DNA of 64,000 nt. Source: Deltaproteobacteria bacterium. GTDB taxonomy: Bacteria > Desulfobacterota > Desulfobacteria > Desulfobacterales > SpSt-501. Below the pieces are notes generated by a model that had not been told where the DNA came from, made no database searches, and saw nothing but the letters and a program-made list of their open reading frames with translations. This document shows positions 53,236-61,575 of this stretch, in pieces; the stretch's first letter is position 1, and every line of letters begins with the position of its first letter. Position numbers and translations under genes: made by a program. The stretch is from contig JACRCN010000045.1 in assembly GCA_016219005.1 (NCBI GenBank), forward strand, positions 19,675-83,674, given 5' to 3'.

Positions 53236-53812
53236 TGTCATTTCCCACAACCAGGAAGTTGTTCTGGTTTCCGAAACCGTCATCTTGATGGAAACCCGCC
53301 CGAGGTGTAGACAGAATCGTCCCGCCATCAACCAGGAATGCGTACTCATAGCGGCCTGCCGGCAACAACAGCGTTACGGTCCATACCCCCTCCCCATTAT
53401 CTTTCTTCAGCTCGCAGGCATGCGGCTGCCAGTTGCTAAAGGAGCCAATGACCGATACGGAACGGGCTGTGGGCAGTTCCACGGAAAATACCACCGCAAC
53501 GCGGTCTTGCTGTCGAGCGTGAATACCCTGGTTATCAGCGTTACGCACATAAAGGATGGAAACAATGCATATCATGGCAAACGCTACGGCGGCAGGCACT
53601 GTCTGCAAGGGAGAAAAAGTGATCGATCTGGGGGCCTTCGCCCATCTGTACATCCGATACCACCACGGCCGCTTTTGGGGCCGGACGGCTGCCATTATGG
53701 AAGGCAGCAAATTCACCGCAGGCTCAAGATCCGGCATCTGCCGGATGCCGCGTGCGATCCGAAGCAATGCCTCATCCTCATGCCATCCGGTGCTCACGGG
53801 CAGCTCATTCAT
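53219..53812 (-). CDS. Membrane regulator with CBM48/AMPK-type glycogen-binding domain
   Basis: A 197-residue protein in the anti-sigma position of an ECF operon. Residues 1-60 are cytosolic (ELPVSTGWHEDEALLRIARG). One helix follows (about 70-88, TVPAAVAFAMICIVSILYV), then a periplasmic CBM48/isoamylase-N-type domain with VSVIGSFSNWQPHACELK, GVWTVTLLLPAGRYEYAFLV and FGNQNNFLVV. No zinc HxxxCxxC motif is seen. CGAGGAGC before ATG 53812 decides the start; an ATG at 53893 would overlap the sigma gene. Likely role: anti-sigma factor sensing a polysaccharide-like or protein ligand outside the membrane; this is inferred from position and layout. Confidence 0.82.
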   Translation of the reverse strand: MNELPVSTGWHEDEALLRIARGIRQMPDLEPAVNLLPSIMAAVRPQKRPWWYRMYRWAKAPRSITFSPLQTVPAAVAFAMICIVSILYVRNADNQGIHARQQDRVAVVFSVELPTARSVSVIGSFSNWQPHACELKKDNGEGVWTVTLLLPAGRYEYAFLVDGGTILSTPRAGFHQDDGFGNQNNFLVVGNDNEKSI

Positions 53813-53858
53813 GCAATGCTCCTCGGGCTGTCGCCTATTATCCGGGGAGGCACTTGAA

Positions 53859-54443
53859 TCAACCGGCTGATGAACCGATGGTTTCTTTTCCATAATGGGT
53901 CTTCTCCAATATCTCCCGGAGCTTCTTAAGACCACGGTGGACCCGCATCTTGGCACAGCTTAGCGAGATTTCGAGTGCCGCCGCGACATCCTCCAACGCA
54001 AGCTCCTCATGATAGCGCAAAATGAGGGCTTCCCGGTAGTCAATAGGGAGCCGGCCGAGCGCCTCGCGAAGCCGCTCAAAATCGACCTGCGCAAATAGTC
54101 TCTCCTCTTGCTTAGAGGGATACTCCAGTCCGGCGTCGAGCTCACAATCCTCAGTTGAGACGTCTTGCCGCGATTTCCTCCGGCGAAGGAAATTTTTGCA
54201 ATGGTTGAGACCGATGGTGTAGAGCCATGGGAAAAATGTTTTCCCTTCTCTGAAGCGATGAAGTTGCTCATATGCCTTGATGAAGGTTTCCTGGGCGAGA
54301 TCGGCTGCATCCGCCACTGAGCCGCTCATGCGAAACGTCAGATTGTATATGGGTTTTTGATATCGTGCCAACAGGACGGCATAGGCGTTTACATCCCCAT
54401 CCAGAATGGCCCGAATCACGTGCTGATCGTCTTCTGGCTCCAT
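53859..54443 (-). CDS. ECF RNA polymerase sigma factor (second)
   Basis: A 194-residue ECF sigma factor. Region 2: DVNAYAVLLARYQKPIYNLT, ADLAQETFIKAYEQLHRF and TFFPWLYTIGLNHCKNFLRR. Region 4: LPIDYREALILRYHEELALE and the HTH ISLSCAKMRVHRGLKKLRE. It is distinct from the sigma factor at 1.6 kb. It heads an operon with the CBM48 membrane regulator and the Gly-tailed helical protein. The final residues are charged and unstructured. An ECF-like promoter is seen upstream of the gene. Confidence 0.92.
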   Translation of the reverse strand: MEPEDDQHVIRAILDGDVNAYAVLLARYQKPIYNLTFRMSGSVADAADLAQETFIKAYEQLHRFREGKTFFPWLYTIGLNHCKNFLRRRKSRQDVSTEDCELDAGLEYPSKQEERLFAQVDFERLREALGRLPIDYREALILRYHEELALEDVAAALEISLSCAKMRVHRGLKKLREILEKTHYGKETIGSSAG

Positions 54444-54487
54444 TCAGTATCTCTTTATTAAGCCGGGTTATGAGGCCTTCTCAGGTA

Positions 54488-54516
54488 TATACAACTTAAC
54501 AAGCCCCCGGGTCACA
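54488..54516 (-). promoter_or_regulatory. Candidate ECF-type promoter of the second sigma operon
   Basis: On the minus strand TGTGACC (54516-54510), 16 bases, then TGTATA (54493-54488), 45 bases before the sigma ATG. It resembles the element at 1119-1149 (TGTAAACC-16-CGTCTAA). Autoregulation is plausible. Confidence 0.35.
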
Positions 54517-54518
54517 AA

Positions 54519-54848
54519 TCATTCGACAATCAATATGGAGTTTTTCGTTCCAAAGCCGGTTTCCCCGGACATGACCGCACCGGGATCAGGCTGCCAGGTG
54601 TGGCCGTCGATCACAAAAACGTACTCGTGACGACCGCGGGCCAATAGAACATCCAGTGCCCAGGTTTCTCCGGTTCGGGCCATGCAATGCCCCCCGGGGG
54701 ACCACTGGTTGAAGCTTCCGGCAAGGCAAACCTCTCTTGCCTGGGCATTATGGTAGATGAAACGCACAGGCACATCGGCTCTAAAACTTCCTCCTTGCGG
54801 CAACTGGTAAACGCATCCACAAATAATAAACGGAAGGCAGATCGTCAT
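54519..54848 (-). CDS. Lipoprotein with CBM48/AMPK-type domain
   Basis: A protein of about 109 residues with lipobox ICGC (Cys12) and a single CBM48 domain: VRFIYHNAQAREVCLAGSFN, QWSPGG, LDVLLARGRHEYVFVIDGH and FGTKNSILIVE. It is clearly related to the periplasmic domain of the ECF regulator 0.7 kb away (GSFNQW against GSFSNW; GRHEYVFVIDG against GRYEYAFLVDG). ATG 54848 gives a short, uncharged signal peptide; the frame is open to 55100 and earlier ATGs at 54962-54977 would add a receiver-like piece. The true N-terminus is uncertain. It may bind the same ligand at the outer membrane. Confidence 0.72.
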   Translation of the reverse strand: MTICLPFIICGCVYQLPQGGSFRADVPVRFIYHNAQAREVCLAGSFNQWSPGGHCMARTGETWALDVLLARGRHEYVFVIDGHTWQPDPGAVMSGETGFGTKNSILIVE

Positions 54849-54899
54849 GAGGAGAGCTGCATAAGGGTTGCACTTCCCGTAAAGGGAACCTCTTGCTCG

Positions 54900-54980
54900 T
54901 TTGACCGGTATAGGGCTGTGGCGCTGGAATTCTCTGATAGCCTCCAGCCTGCCTATTTTGGGCATGCGCATGTCCATGCA
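54900..54980 (-). pseudogene. Decayed response-regulator receiver fragment
   Basis: In the same frame as the CBM48 lipoprotein, the minus strand encodes CMDMRMPKIGRLEAIREFQR then HSPIPV. This is the phospho-acceptor block of a receiver domain (compare LMDIRMQKTGGIEALKAIKE in the ZraR-like protein). No beginning or end of the domain is present, so it is a remnant, possibly giving the lipoprotein an odd N-terminal extension. Confidence 0.65.
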
Positions 54981-55050
54981 AACATGGATATGCAATTTGA
55001 GAACCAATCCCAGTCGGCCAGCTGAAACTCGATGGCTTGAATATATTGAT

Positions 55051-55066
55051 TGGCACACAATTTGCG
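55051..55066 (+). promoter_or_regulatory. Sigma-54 promoter of the lipoprotein at 55147
   Basis: TGGCAC (55051-55056), ACAAT, TTGCG (55062-55066), preceded by T: both the -24 GG and -12 GC are present ten bases apart. It lies 80 bases before the lipoprotein ATG. One of the best sigma-54 matches in the window. Confidence 0.8.
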
Positions 55067-55146
55067 TTAACCAAATATTAACCGATCTGCACTCTGGCAA
55101 GGATAACGTGCAGGTTTTTCCTTCTTATTTTTACCAGGAGGAAATC

Positions 55147-55635
55147 ATGAAAAAAATAATTTACGGAATCGCAATAGCCCTTGCTGCCACCCTTTATCTG
55201 GCAGGATGCTCCGCAATTCCAATAATGCCGTCAGCTGATCCGCATCCGCACGAGGTTCCCTATGCCGTGTCGCTTGGCGAGCGCCATTTCCATGCTGCGA
55301 TGCAGTACAACTCCAGCCAAGGCGAGATTGAGATTCGTTTCTTTGACGCAAATGAAAAACCCTACCGGACCTTCAAGGCGGCGAGAGCAAAGGCGGTTTT
55401 GATTGTGGATGGTGAGCCTGAAAGGGAGTTTTATTTCAGCAATGCGATAGCCGCACGTTATGCCTTTCCCAGTAGCCGTTATCACACCTATAATCCTACC
55501 TATACGAATCACATTGATGCACAGAACGTTTTTTTTAAGAATTTGTCAGCGTTCAAACTAAAAACGTGGCTGCCTGTAGATGGAATAGTTTACGAGGCAA
55601 CTTTTGTGTACCCGAACAAAGGGCATCAATCCTAA
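55147..55635 (+). CDS. Sigma-54-driven lipoprotein, unknown family
   Basis: A 162-residue lipoprotein: lipobox LAGC (Cys21) and a mature domain of about 140 residues beginning SAIPIMPSADPHPHEVPYAV. It continues with FHAAMQYNSSQGEIEIRFFD, AVLIVDGEPEREFYFSNAI and WLPVDGIVYEATFVYP, suggesting a small beta-rich fold with a His-Pro-His start. I do not recognise the family. AGGAGGA lies just before ATG 55147, which decides the start in a frame open from 54901. The promoter upstream is a strong sigma-54 match, placing it under the ZraR-like regulator by inference. Confidence 0.78.
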   Translation: MKKIIYGIAIALAATLYLAGCSAIPIMPSADPHPHEVPYAVSLGERHFHAAMQYNSSQGEIEIRFFDANEKPYRTFKAARAKAVLIVDGEPEREFYFSNAIAARYAFPSSRYHTYNPTYTNHIDAQNVFFKNLSAFKLKTWLPVDGIVYEATFVYPNKGHQS

Positions 55636-55792
55636 CCAATATCCATGCGTTAAAAACATCAGAGGTTAAACATAGAGCGGCAAAAATTATCAGATGCATT
55701 TTTGAGATAGCTTCTAATGTACTTTCATCGAGAGTCGCTGCAGACGTGACCGTTCCTTGGGCTTTTTCACGCGGCGCGAAGGGAGCCATCCG

Positions 55793-56149
55793 ATGAAAAC
55801 CGACCGGCACCCATCTGAATCAAGTGCCGAAAGAAGACGGGAGCAGCGATTCACTGTAAGCTGGCCTGTCGAGTTTTCCCTTTTTGGCACGGGAAACAGC
55901 CCCGGACTGTCCGCAGTCGCCATTGACTTAAGCCGGGAAGGCTTGTGCATGAAGACCGACAGGCCCCTGAAGACGGGCGTGGATCTGTGCATTCGAATCC
56001 AGGCATTGAGGTATGCGACCGAATGCATGGAGGAAACAGGGTTTGCACGAATGCTGTCTGTCTCTGAGGTGAAATGGTGCCGGCAGATTAAAGATCAAAA
56101 GCATACGTGGTATCTTGCAGGCATCAAGCACCTCATGGGCGATTATTAA
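55793..56149 (+). CDS. PilZ domain protein
   Basis: A 118-residue single-domain PilZ protein. The c-di-GMP-binding RRREQRF motif is at about residues 14-20; the downstream D/NxSxxG element is IDLSREGLCM. PilZ proteins are c-di-GMP receptors affecting motility, exopolysaccharide or gene expression. AAGGGAG lies eight bases before ATG 55793. It is placed among sigma-54 lipoproteins without c-di-GMP enzymes nearby. Confidence 0.85.
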   Translation: MKTDRHPSESSAERRREQRFTVSWPVEFSLFGTGNSPGLSAVAIDLSREGLCMKTDRPLKTGVDLCIRIQALRYATECMEETGFARMLSVSEVKWCRQIKDQKHTWYLAGIKHLMGDY

Positions 56150-56389
56150 CTTTGTTTATCCGTGGACGGATGGGGTGGGTGCGAAAATATTGCACACTTC
56201 CCGGCCATTTACCGCGATAACTGTGAAGAAGGTTAGCACCCATTAGGTGGGTATCAAGAAACTGGAAACAGGGTAAACTATCTGGCTATCATAAAAGCGG
56301 CTGAAATTTCAGCTAGGAATTCGCCGTCGATTTGCAGGAATTGAATATCAAAAAGCTAAAGCACACTATCTGTAAACCGCGCGTTTTCA

Positions 56390-56899
56390 TTAATGGGCAT
56401 GCGACGAAGCTGAAGAAGGTTGCAGGGAATAGTATCGTTTTTCCCACACGATTCGACCAGACTGGGCATCTTTCAGTTTGAGCTCAAGTCTGTCTTGGGA
56501 TTCAAGCCGCAGCAATTCAGCATCTAAGATTGCGCGCACATGCTGATCTTCATTTGTTAAACCCGCGGCGGCTGCTTGTTGCCGGCCGGGTTCGGTGAGA
56601 ACCATCTGCCCGGAAGCAGCTATCTGATTCACGATAACCTCTTTAAGCATTTTTTCTGAAAATGCACGGTTGTCTGTTTCGACGCGTCCGAGCTCGACCA
56701 AGCTATAGCTGCCCCGGTTGAGGACCATTTCCGATACCGCTGCTTTGATCATTTGCTCTAGTTTTTGGTTATCTGATTGCGAGGTCTTCAACATATCGGG
56801 GGCCATCATGGCCGGCATCATCAACATACACCCGGTCACCACTGCCAATGGCATCACCCAAAAGGCACACACGACAAGCTGTTTCAAAATCGGCTTCAT
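56390..56899 (-). CDS. Lipoprotein, unknown family
   Basis: A 169-residue lipoprotein: lipobox VTGC (Cys24), then a Met-rich start (MLMMPAMMAPDML), KLEQMIKAAVSEMVLNRGSY, EKMLKEVIVNQIAASGQMVL and AELLRLESQDRLELKLKDAQ with SGRIVWEKRYYSL at the end. The IVWEKRY-type end resembles the C-terminal strands of CsgG/LPP20/TolB-N-type lipoproteins. Function unknown; the Met-rich segment could bind copper. A sigma-54 element lies 44 bases upstream of the start. It is divergent from the Ser/Thr kinase gene. Confidence 0.7.
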   Translation of the reverse strand: MKPILKQLVVCAFWVMPLAVVTGCMLMMPAMMAPDMLKTSQSDNQKLEQMIKAAVSEMVLNRGSYSLVELGRVETDNRAFSEKMLKEVIVNQIAASGQMVLTEPGRQQAAAAGLTNEDQHVRAILDAELLRLESQDRLELKLKDAQSGRIVWEKRYYSLQPSSASSHAH

Positions 56900-56942
56900 G
56901 CTAATTTTGCTCCATGAGTAGTAAATCTGTTGTTAGAGCAGT

Positions 56943-56957
56943 GCAACAACAATGCCG
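56943..56957 (-). promoter_or_regulatory. Sigma-54 promoter candidate of the lipoprotein gene
   Basis: On the minus strand CGGCAT (56957-56952), five bases, TTGC (56946-56943): GG and GC are ten bases apart. It lies 44 bases before the lipoprotein ATG. Confidence 0.55.
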
Positions 56958-57185
56958 TTGTCGAGTTTGGCGGTTTCGTATTTCGAAATGTACATACACA
57001 GTTTGCGGGCAAAAGAGCTATTACAGCATTCGGCCGAAAACCTGAAACCTGCCTCCTGCGCTTCGATCGCTGTTGTCCGAGTCACGTATTGCGGCATGGT
57101 CGTTGCTTAACATGCTTGGGACTATCGTAACGTAAAATGTCACCATCATTTCAATTCATTTGTCCCCACCTGAGCCGAATGCGAA

Positions 57186-58949
57186 ATGAATCATGAAAAA
57201 ATGAATAACACGGACCAGAAACTCTGCTTGGCACCGGGGACGAGTCTCGGTAAAAATTACCAGATCATCAAGCAGATCGGGAAGGGTGGAATGGGCTCGG
57301 TATATTTAGCCTTTGATACCCGGCTCGATCTGCAGGTGGCTATCAAAGTGATATCCCCTGAATTTTCTCAGACAATGGAGGTGTCCGAGCTTGATGGTGT
57401 TTTAAAGCGCTTTGAATCGGAAGCCAAAATCGCAGCCAAAATCGATCACCCCAATGTCATCAGGATATTTGGTTTCAGTCGGGAAAGCGTTGAGATCGAC
57501 AACCATCGGTATGATATCGATTATTTGGTTATGGAGTTGGTTTCCGGCCGTACGCTGCGCAACACCATGGACGTGAGCGGATTCGAACATGAAGAGGAGA
57601 TAAAAAGTTGGATCGACAAGTACTTGATTCCGATTTTGGATGGTTTGCAGAAAGTACATGATTGCGGCATTATCCACCGCGATATAAAGCCCGAAAATTT
57701 TCTAATGAAGGAAGATGTGCCGAAGCTGGCCGATTTTGGGTTATCCATGGGCTTCAACCTGCCCTCCGTGACGGGATCAGTTGCGGATATATTCGGCACA
57801 TTGACCTACATGGCCCCGGAACAGTTCTATAATTTCAGCATGGCCCGCGAGACCGCGGACATCTATTCGATTGGCAAGATCCTGTTTGAAGTCGTCGAGG
57901 GAAAGATTTCAGAGAAAGCCAAACCATTCCTGCAGGCAAAGCTTTCAAACCTTGAAACCGAGTATCGCAAGGTTTTGAACAGCGTGATTATGACTGCAAC
58001 AGCCGTAAATCCAGCTCAGCGATTTAATTCAGTACACGAGTTCAAAGGAAAACTACTGCAATCGACCTATTGCGAGGGCGTAAATCTGGCCCCTGTTTCT
58101 GCAAGACAGACATTTTTTTCGAAAAAGAAACTGATATGGCCGATTGTGCTAGCACTCACATTACTGTCTGGATTGCTGGTGAGCCAGCTTCAGAAGGCCT
58201 TTTCACCTGCAACCCAAATGTCCGTAATGCCGATCCAAGAACAACAGAAATTGGAAAAATTGGGGAGCGTAAAGCTTATTCCTCAGCCCGGTGATTCGAT
58301 ACAAACTATTCGGGCAAAAGATAAATCCGTACTTCACTTTATCCCTCTCACTGAGTTGGAACTATTTGACAAGAACCTTCTCGGCCGAGCCAATATCACT
58401 GTAAAACCTTTTTATTTATCGGAAACTCCCGTTACAAACCAACAATATATTGCATTCTTAAATGAAAACATGAACAGAGTTAAGGTGGTGGAAAGCGATG
58501 TTTATCTTGACGAGCTCTTGGTGTTGAAAATCAGTGAAAGAATTCGCAATTATAAACCCATCACATTTGAAGGCGGGCGTTTCACAATCAAAGATCCGAT
58601 GCATTCAGCCTGCGCGGTCTTAGTTGTCACCGGGATGGGTGCTGAAGCCTATGCAAAATTCTATAACTTGAGGCTGCCTTCTGCGCAGGAATGGGTTTCT
58701 GTGAAGATAGCCGGCAAAGAAAATAGTGCGGTGCAGAAACAACCGATCCCTGTCATCAACTATGAGCAGGACCAGAATGGCCTTAGAGGTATCGACCAAG
58801 TTGCCGAATGGGGCAAAATAAATGAAAATGAATTTGGTATATTCGGGCATGCGGCTTCAAGCATGCTCGAGCACAGTTTTGTCCTGCAAATGGCCTCTTC
58901 AAAAGCTTTTCCGGATACAAGTTTCCGGGTAGCTATGGACGCGAATTAA
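57186..58949 (+). CDS. Ser/Thr protein kinase with SUMF/FGE-like extracytoplasmic domain
   Basis: A 587-residue membrane kinase. Residues 25-300 form a Hanks-type kinase: glycine loop IGKGGMGSVYLAF, ATP-binding Lys54 in VAIKV, catalytic IIHRDIKPENF (Asp166), DFGLS (Asp183) and TLTYMAPEQFYN. One helix (about 316-335, LIWPIVLALTLLSGLLVSQL) leads to an outer part whose last 190 residues resemble an SUMF/formylglycine-generating-type domain: VKPFYLSETPVTNQQYIAFL, LRLPSAQEWVSV, QVAEWGK and TSFRVAMD. SUMF domains on bacterial kinases are generally binding modules. ATG 57186 was used; an ATG five codons later is possible. Base composition is AT-richer than in the metabolic genes. Confidence 0.9.
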   Translation: MNHEKMNNTDQKLCLAPGTSLGKNYQIIKQIGKGGMGSVYLAFDTRLDLQVAIKVISPEFSQTMEVSELDGVLKRFESEAKIAAKIDHPNVIRIFGFSRESVEIDNHRYDIDYLVMELVSGRTLRNTMDVSGFEHEEEIKSWIDKYLIPILDGLQKVHDCGIIHRDIKPENFLMKEDVPKLADFGLSMGFNLPSVTGSVADIFGTLTYMAPEQFYNFSMARETADIYSIGKILFEVVEGKISEKAKPFLQAKLSNLETEYRKVLNSVIMTATAVNPAQRFNSVHEFKGKLLQSTYCEGVNLAPVSARQTFFSKKKLIWPIVLALTLLSGLLVSQLQKAFSPATQMSVMPIQEQQKLEKLGSVKLIPQPGDSIQTIRAKDKSVLHFIPLTELELFDKNLLGRANITVKPFYLSETPVTNQQYIAFLNENMNRVKVVESDVYLDELLVLKISERIRNYKPITFEGGRFTIKDPMHSACAVLVVTGMGAEAYAKFYNLRLPSAQEWVSVKIAGKENSAVQKQPIPVINYEQDQNGLRGIDQVAEWGKINENEFGIFGHAASSMLEHSFVLQMASSKAFPDTSFRVAMDAN

Positions 58950-58992
58950 GAAAAGCATGGATGGATTTCACAGGCGGGAAAGGGTGTCCGCT

Positions 58993-59934
58993 TCAGCTCC
59001 CGGGCGGAGGAATGGCCAGGTAGGCCAGGCGCTTCATCTCACGCCGGCCGTGGGTGACGGTGTCCAGCACGAAGCCGCAGGTCAGGCTCAGGCTGGCCAG
59101 GATTATGAGCCCCGTGGACAGGATCGCCGTGGGGAAACGCGGCACCAGTCCGGTCTCGATGTAGGTGACGAAGACGGGATAGACAAGGACCAGGGAGATC
59201 AGGGCGAGCATCCCGGCGATGATCGAGAAGAAGGCCAGGGGCCGCTCCTCCTTAAACAGGTTGAGGATCATCATCAGGATCCGGAACCCGTCGCGGTAGG
59301 TGTGCAGCTTGCTTGCCGATCCCGCGGGCCGGGCCTTGTAGGCCGTGGTGACCTCGGCGATGGGCATGCGCAGCTCGAGGGCGTGCACCGACAATTCGGT
59401 TTCGGTTTCGAAACCGGCGGAAAGGGCCGGAAAGGACTTCACATAGCGCCGCGAGAACACGCGGTAGCCGGAGAGAATGTCGGTGAAGGTCCGGCCGAAG
59501 AAAAGCGCAAGGCAGCCGGTCAGTAGATCGTTCCCGAGGCGGTGGCCGCGGCGGAAGGCCTCGCCCTCGAACTGCGTGAGCCGGCAGCCCACCACCATGT
59601 CCAGGTGCCCGGCGACCAGTTGTTCGATCATCGCCGGCGCGCCCGCGGCATCGTAGGTGCCGTCGCCGTCGGCGAGCACGTAGATGTCGGCCTCCACGTC
59701 GGCGAACATCCGGCGCACCACCTGCCCCTTGCCCTGGCGGGTTTCACTGCGCACCACGGCCCCGGCAGCGCGAGCGCGGGGGACGGTCCCGTCCTTGGAG
59801 TTGTTATCGTATACATAAACAACGGCCTCCGGCAGCGCGGCGCGGAAGTCGCGCACCACATCCCCGATAGCGGCCTCCTCATTGAAGCAGGGCAGGATCA
59901 CCGCCACGCGATAGCTCTGGTCTCCGAATTTCAT
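58993..59934 (-). CDS. Family 2 glycosyltransferase, DPM-like with two C-terminal helices
   Basis: A 313-residue glycosyltransferase. GT-A motifs: VAVILPCFNEEAAIGDVV, VYVYDNNSKDGT, YVLADGDGTYD and DILSGYRVFSRRY, near residues 10, 40, 87 and 151. Two membrane helices (about 231-252 and 267-290) end the protein. Such enzymes transfer a sugar from UDP/GDP-sugar to polyprenyl phosphate. Its start lies 12 bases after the stop of the polytopic partner gene, so they form an operon, consistent with supply of a lipid-linked sugar to a membrane transferase. Confidence 0.9.
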   Translation of the reverse strand: MKFGDQSYRVAVILPCFNEEAAIGDVVRDFRAALPEAVVYVYDNNSKDGTVPRARAAGAVVRSETRQGKGQVVRRMFADVEADIYVLADGDGTYDAAGAPAMIEQLVAGHLDMVVGCRLTQFEGEAFRRGHRLGNDLLTGCLALFFGRTFTDILSGYRVFSRRYVKSFPALSAGFETETELSVHALELRMPIAEVTTAYKARPAGSASKLHTYRDGFRILMMILNLFKEERPLAFFSIIAGMLALISLVLVYPVFVTYIETGLVPRFPTAILSTGLIILASLSLTCGFVLDTVTHGRREMKRLAYLAIPPPGS

Positions 59935-59946
59935 GTGTGTTTCCTT

Positions 59947-61575
59947 CTACGGTTTCTTTGTGACGCGACAGAAATAATACGGATGCTCCGGCTGCGGCTC
60001 GATCAAGGGGTTCATTTCCAGGCAGCTTGCGCGGTCCATCAGCAACCCGTAGGCATCGAGGGCGTTCAGAGCCGACCACTCCTCGTACTGACGGTAGATG
60101 ATGAAGAGCGGCCCCGTGTGTCGGGCGATGGCCGCCTGCATGAGGCGGTCGGTCAGGTTCGGCGTCGGCGAGGGGCCGGTCACGAATCCCTGGATGCGCA
60201 GGAAACGCACCTCGGGCGGGAAAAACGGGATCATATAGGCCATCGGGTCGTGGCCGGTGACGAGCACGATGGTGTTCCGGGGCTCGGAGAGCGCGGGAGC
60301 CTCGAAGCCGAAGTAGTCGGCGGTCCAGGGCTTGCGCCCCCAGTCACCGGGTTCGAGGGTGAGGAGCAGCAGGACGTAGGCCGCCGCGCTCAGGCGCAGG
60401 CAGCGTTGCGGGTTACGCACCAGCGCCGCAACGACCAGGAAAATCACCAGCGGGGCCAGGAATTCGCACACGATGATGTAGCGGTAAACGCCGAAAAGCT
60501 TCATCCAGACCGCAAACGAGACGACCGTGAAGATGACGAAAAAGCGCATGACGGATCGGCGATCGCTTTGCGCCGGGGCCGGCGCGCCGCCGGTCGTTTG
60601 CCTTTTCAGGCGGCTGTAAACCGCACGGGCGCACAGGACGATCAGCAGCACGTAAAGCAGGCCGAAGCGCAGGTCGCGGAAGCCTACCTCGCCAACCTGC
60701 ATCGGATCGATGTTGAACCAGATCGGGAAAAGCAGCCAGACGTGCAGGCTTTTGGGGATGAAGCGCACGTCGCGATAGGAGCCTTCCGCACCCCAGGGCG
60801 ACTTGAAAACCTCGTTGAAGTAGGGGAAGAGCGGGTTGCCGAAACGCTCCCACATCTCGAGCATCCAGAAGCCGCCGGTCAGCGCCGCCCCGGTGAGCAC
60901 TCCGAGGCCGAAAACAAAGGCCAGCAGAAAGCGCCGCCGCAGAGGCAGCGCCAGCCCGAAAAAGGCCGCGCACAGCCCCACGCAGTACACCGCAAACGGC
61001 TGCTTGAACCCGAACACCGCGCCGCATAGCAGCCCCGCGGCCGCGGCCACCGTCCAGCCGGCTAAACCGGGTGCAGCCAGCCGGTCCCGGAACCGCACGA
61101 TGAGCCACACGGCCGCGAGCACCGGCAGGCTCATGATGTTGTCGGCGTAGCTCGTGCCGATCTCGGCGAGGCTGTTCTGCCCCAGCAGGCCGAGCAGTGC
61201 CGCCGCCAGGCAGAACCACGCGGTGCGGGCCGGACGGCCGAGGTCGATCACCCGGCGGGCAATGGCGTAAAGAAACAGGATGTTGAACCCCGGTATGAAC
61301 CCCAGAATGAAGCCCACGGCCTTGGGCGGCAGCCCCGCCACCGCGTAATAGAAGGGAATGTACAGCAGCGGGTTGTAATAGGTTGCGACATGCGACACCG
61401 CAACGTCGTAACCCATGCGGCCGGTGAGGTAGGCGAAAGGGTTGTAGAAGTGGTAGTTGCGCAGGTCCCAGTTGGTATCCTGACCGATACCGATCACATA
61501 AAGCCCGGCCGCCAGCGGAACGAGGCCCAGCACGATGCGAACTATCAGGAGGCTTCTGTGAGCGTTTTCATTCAC
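59947..61575 (-). CDS. Polytopic membrane glycosyltransferase-like protein
   Basis: A 542-residue membrane protein with about eleven helices and a C-terminal periplasmic domain of about 130 residues. The N-terminal loop GQDTNWDLRNYHFYNPFAYL, with Asp/Glu-type catalytic candidates, resembles GT-C transferases using polyprenyl-phosphate sugars. The C-terminal part (ITGHDPMAYM-like, IYRQYEEWSALNALDAYG) looks soluble. It is the first gene of an operon with the DPM-like transferase. The acceptor is unknown. Confidence 0.8.
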   Translation of the reverse strand: MNENAHRSLLIVRIVLGLVPLAAGLYVIGIGQDTNWDLRNYHFYNPFAYLTGRMGYDVAVSHVATYYNPLLYIPFYYAVAGLPPKAVGFILGFIPGFNILFLYAIARRVIDLGRPARTAWFCLAAALLGLLGQNSLAEIGTSYADNIMSLPVLAAVWLIVRFRDRLAAPGLAGWTVAAAAGLLCGAVFGFKQPFAVYCVGLCAAFFGLALPLRRRFLLAFVFGLGVLTGAALTGGFWMLEMWERFGNPLFPYFNEVFKSPWGAEGSYRDVRFIPKSLHVWLLFPIWFNIDPMQVGEVGFRDLRFGLLYVLLIVLCARAVYSRLKRQTTGGAPAPAQSDRRSVMRFFVIFTVVSFAVWMKLFGVYRYIIVCEFLAPLVIFLVVAALVRNPQRCLRLSAAAYVLLLLTLEPGDWGRKPWTADYFGFEAPALSEPRNTIVLVTGHDPMAYMIPFFPPEVRFLRIQGFVTGPSPTPNLTDRLMQAAIARHTGPLFIIYRQYEEWSALNALDAYGLLMDRASCLEMNPLIEPQPEHPYYFCRVTKKP

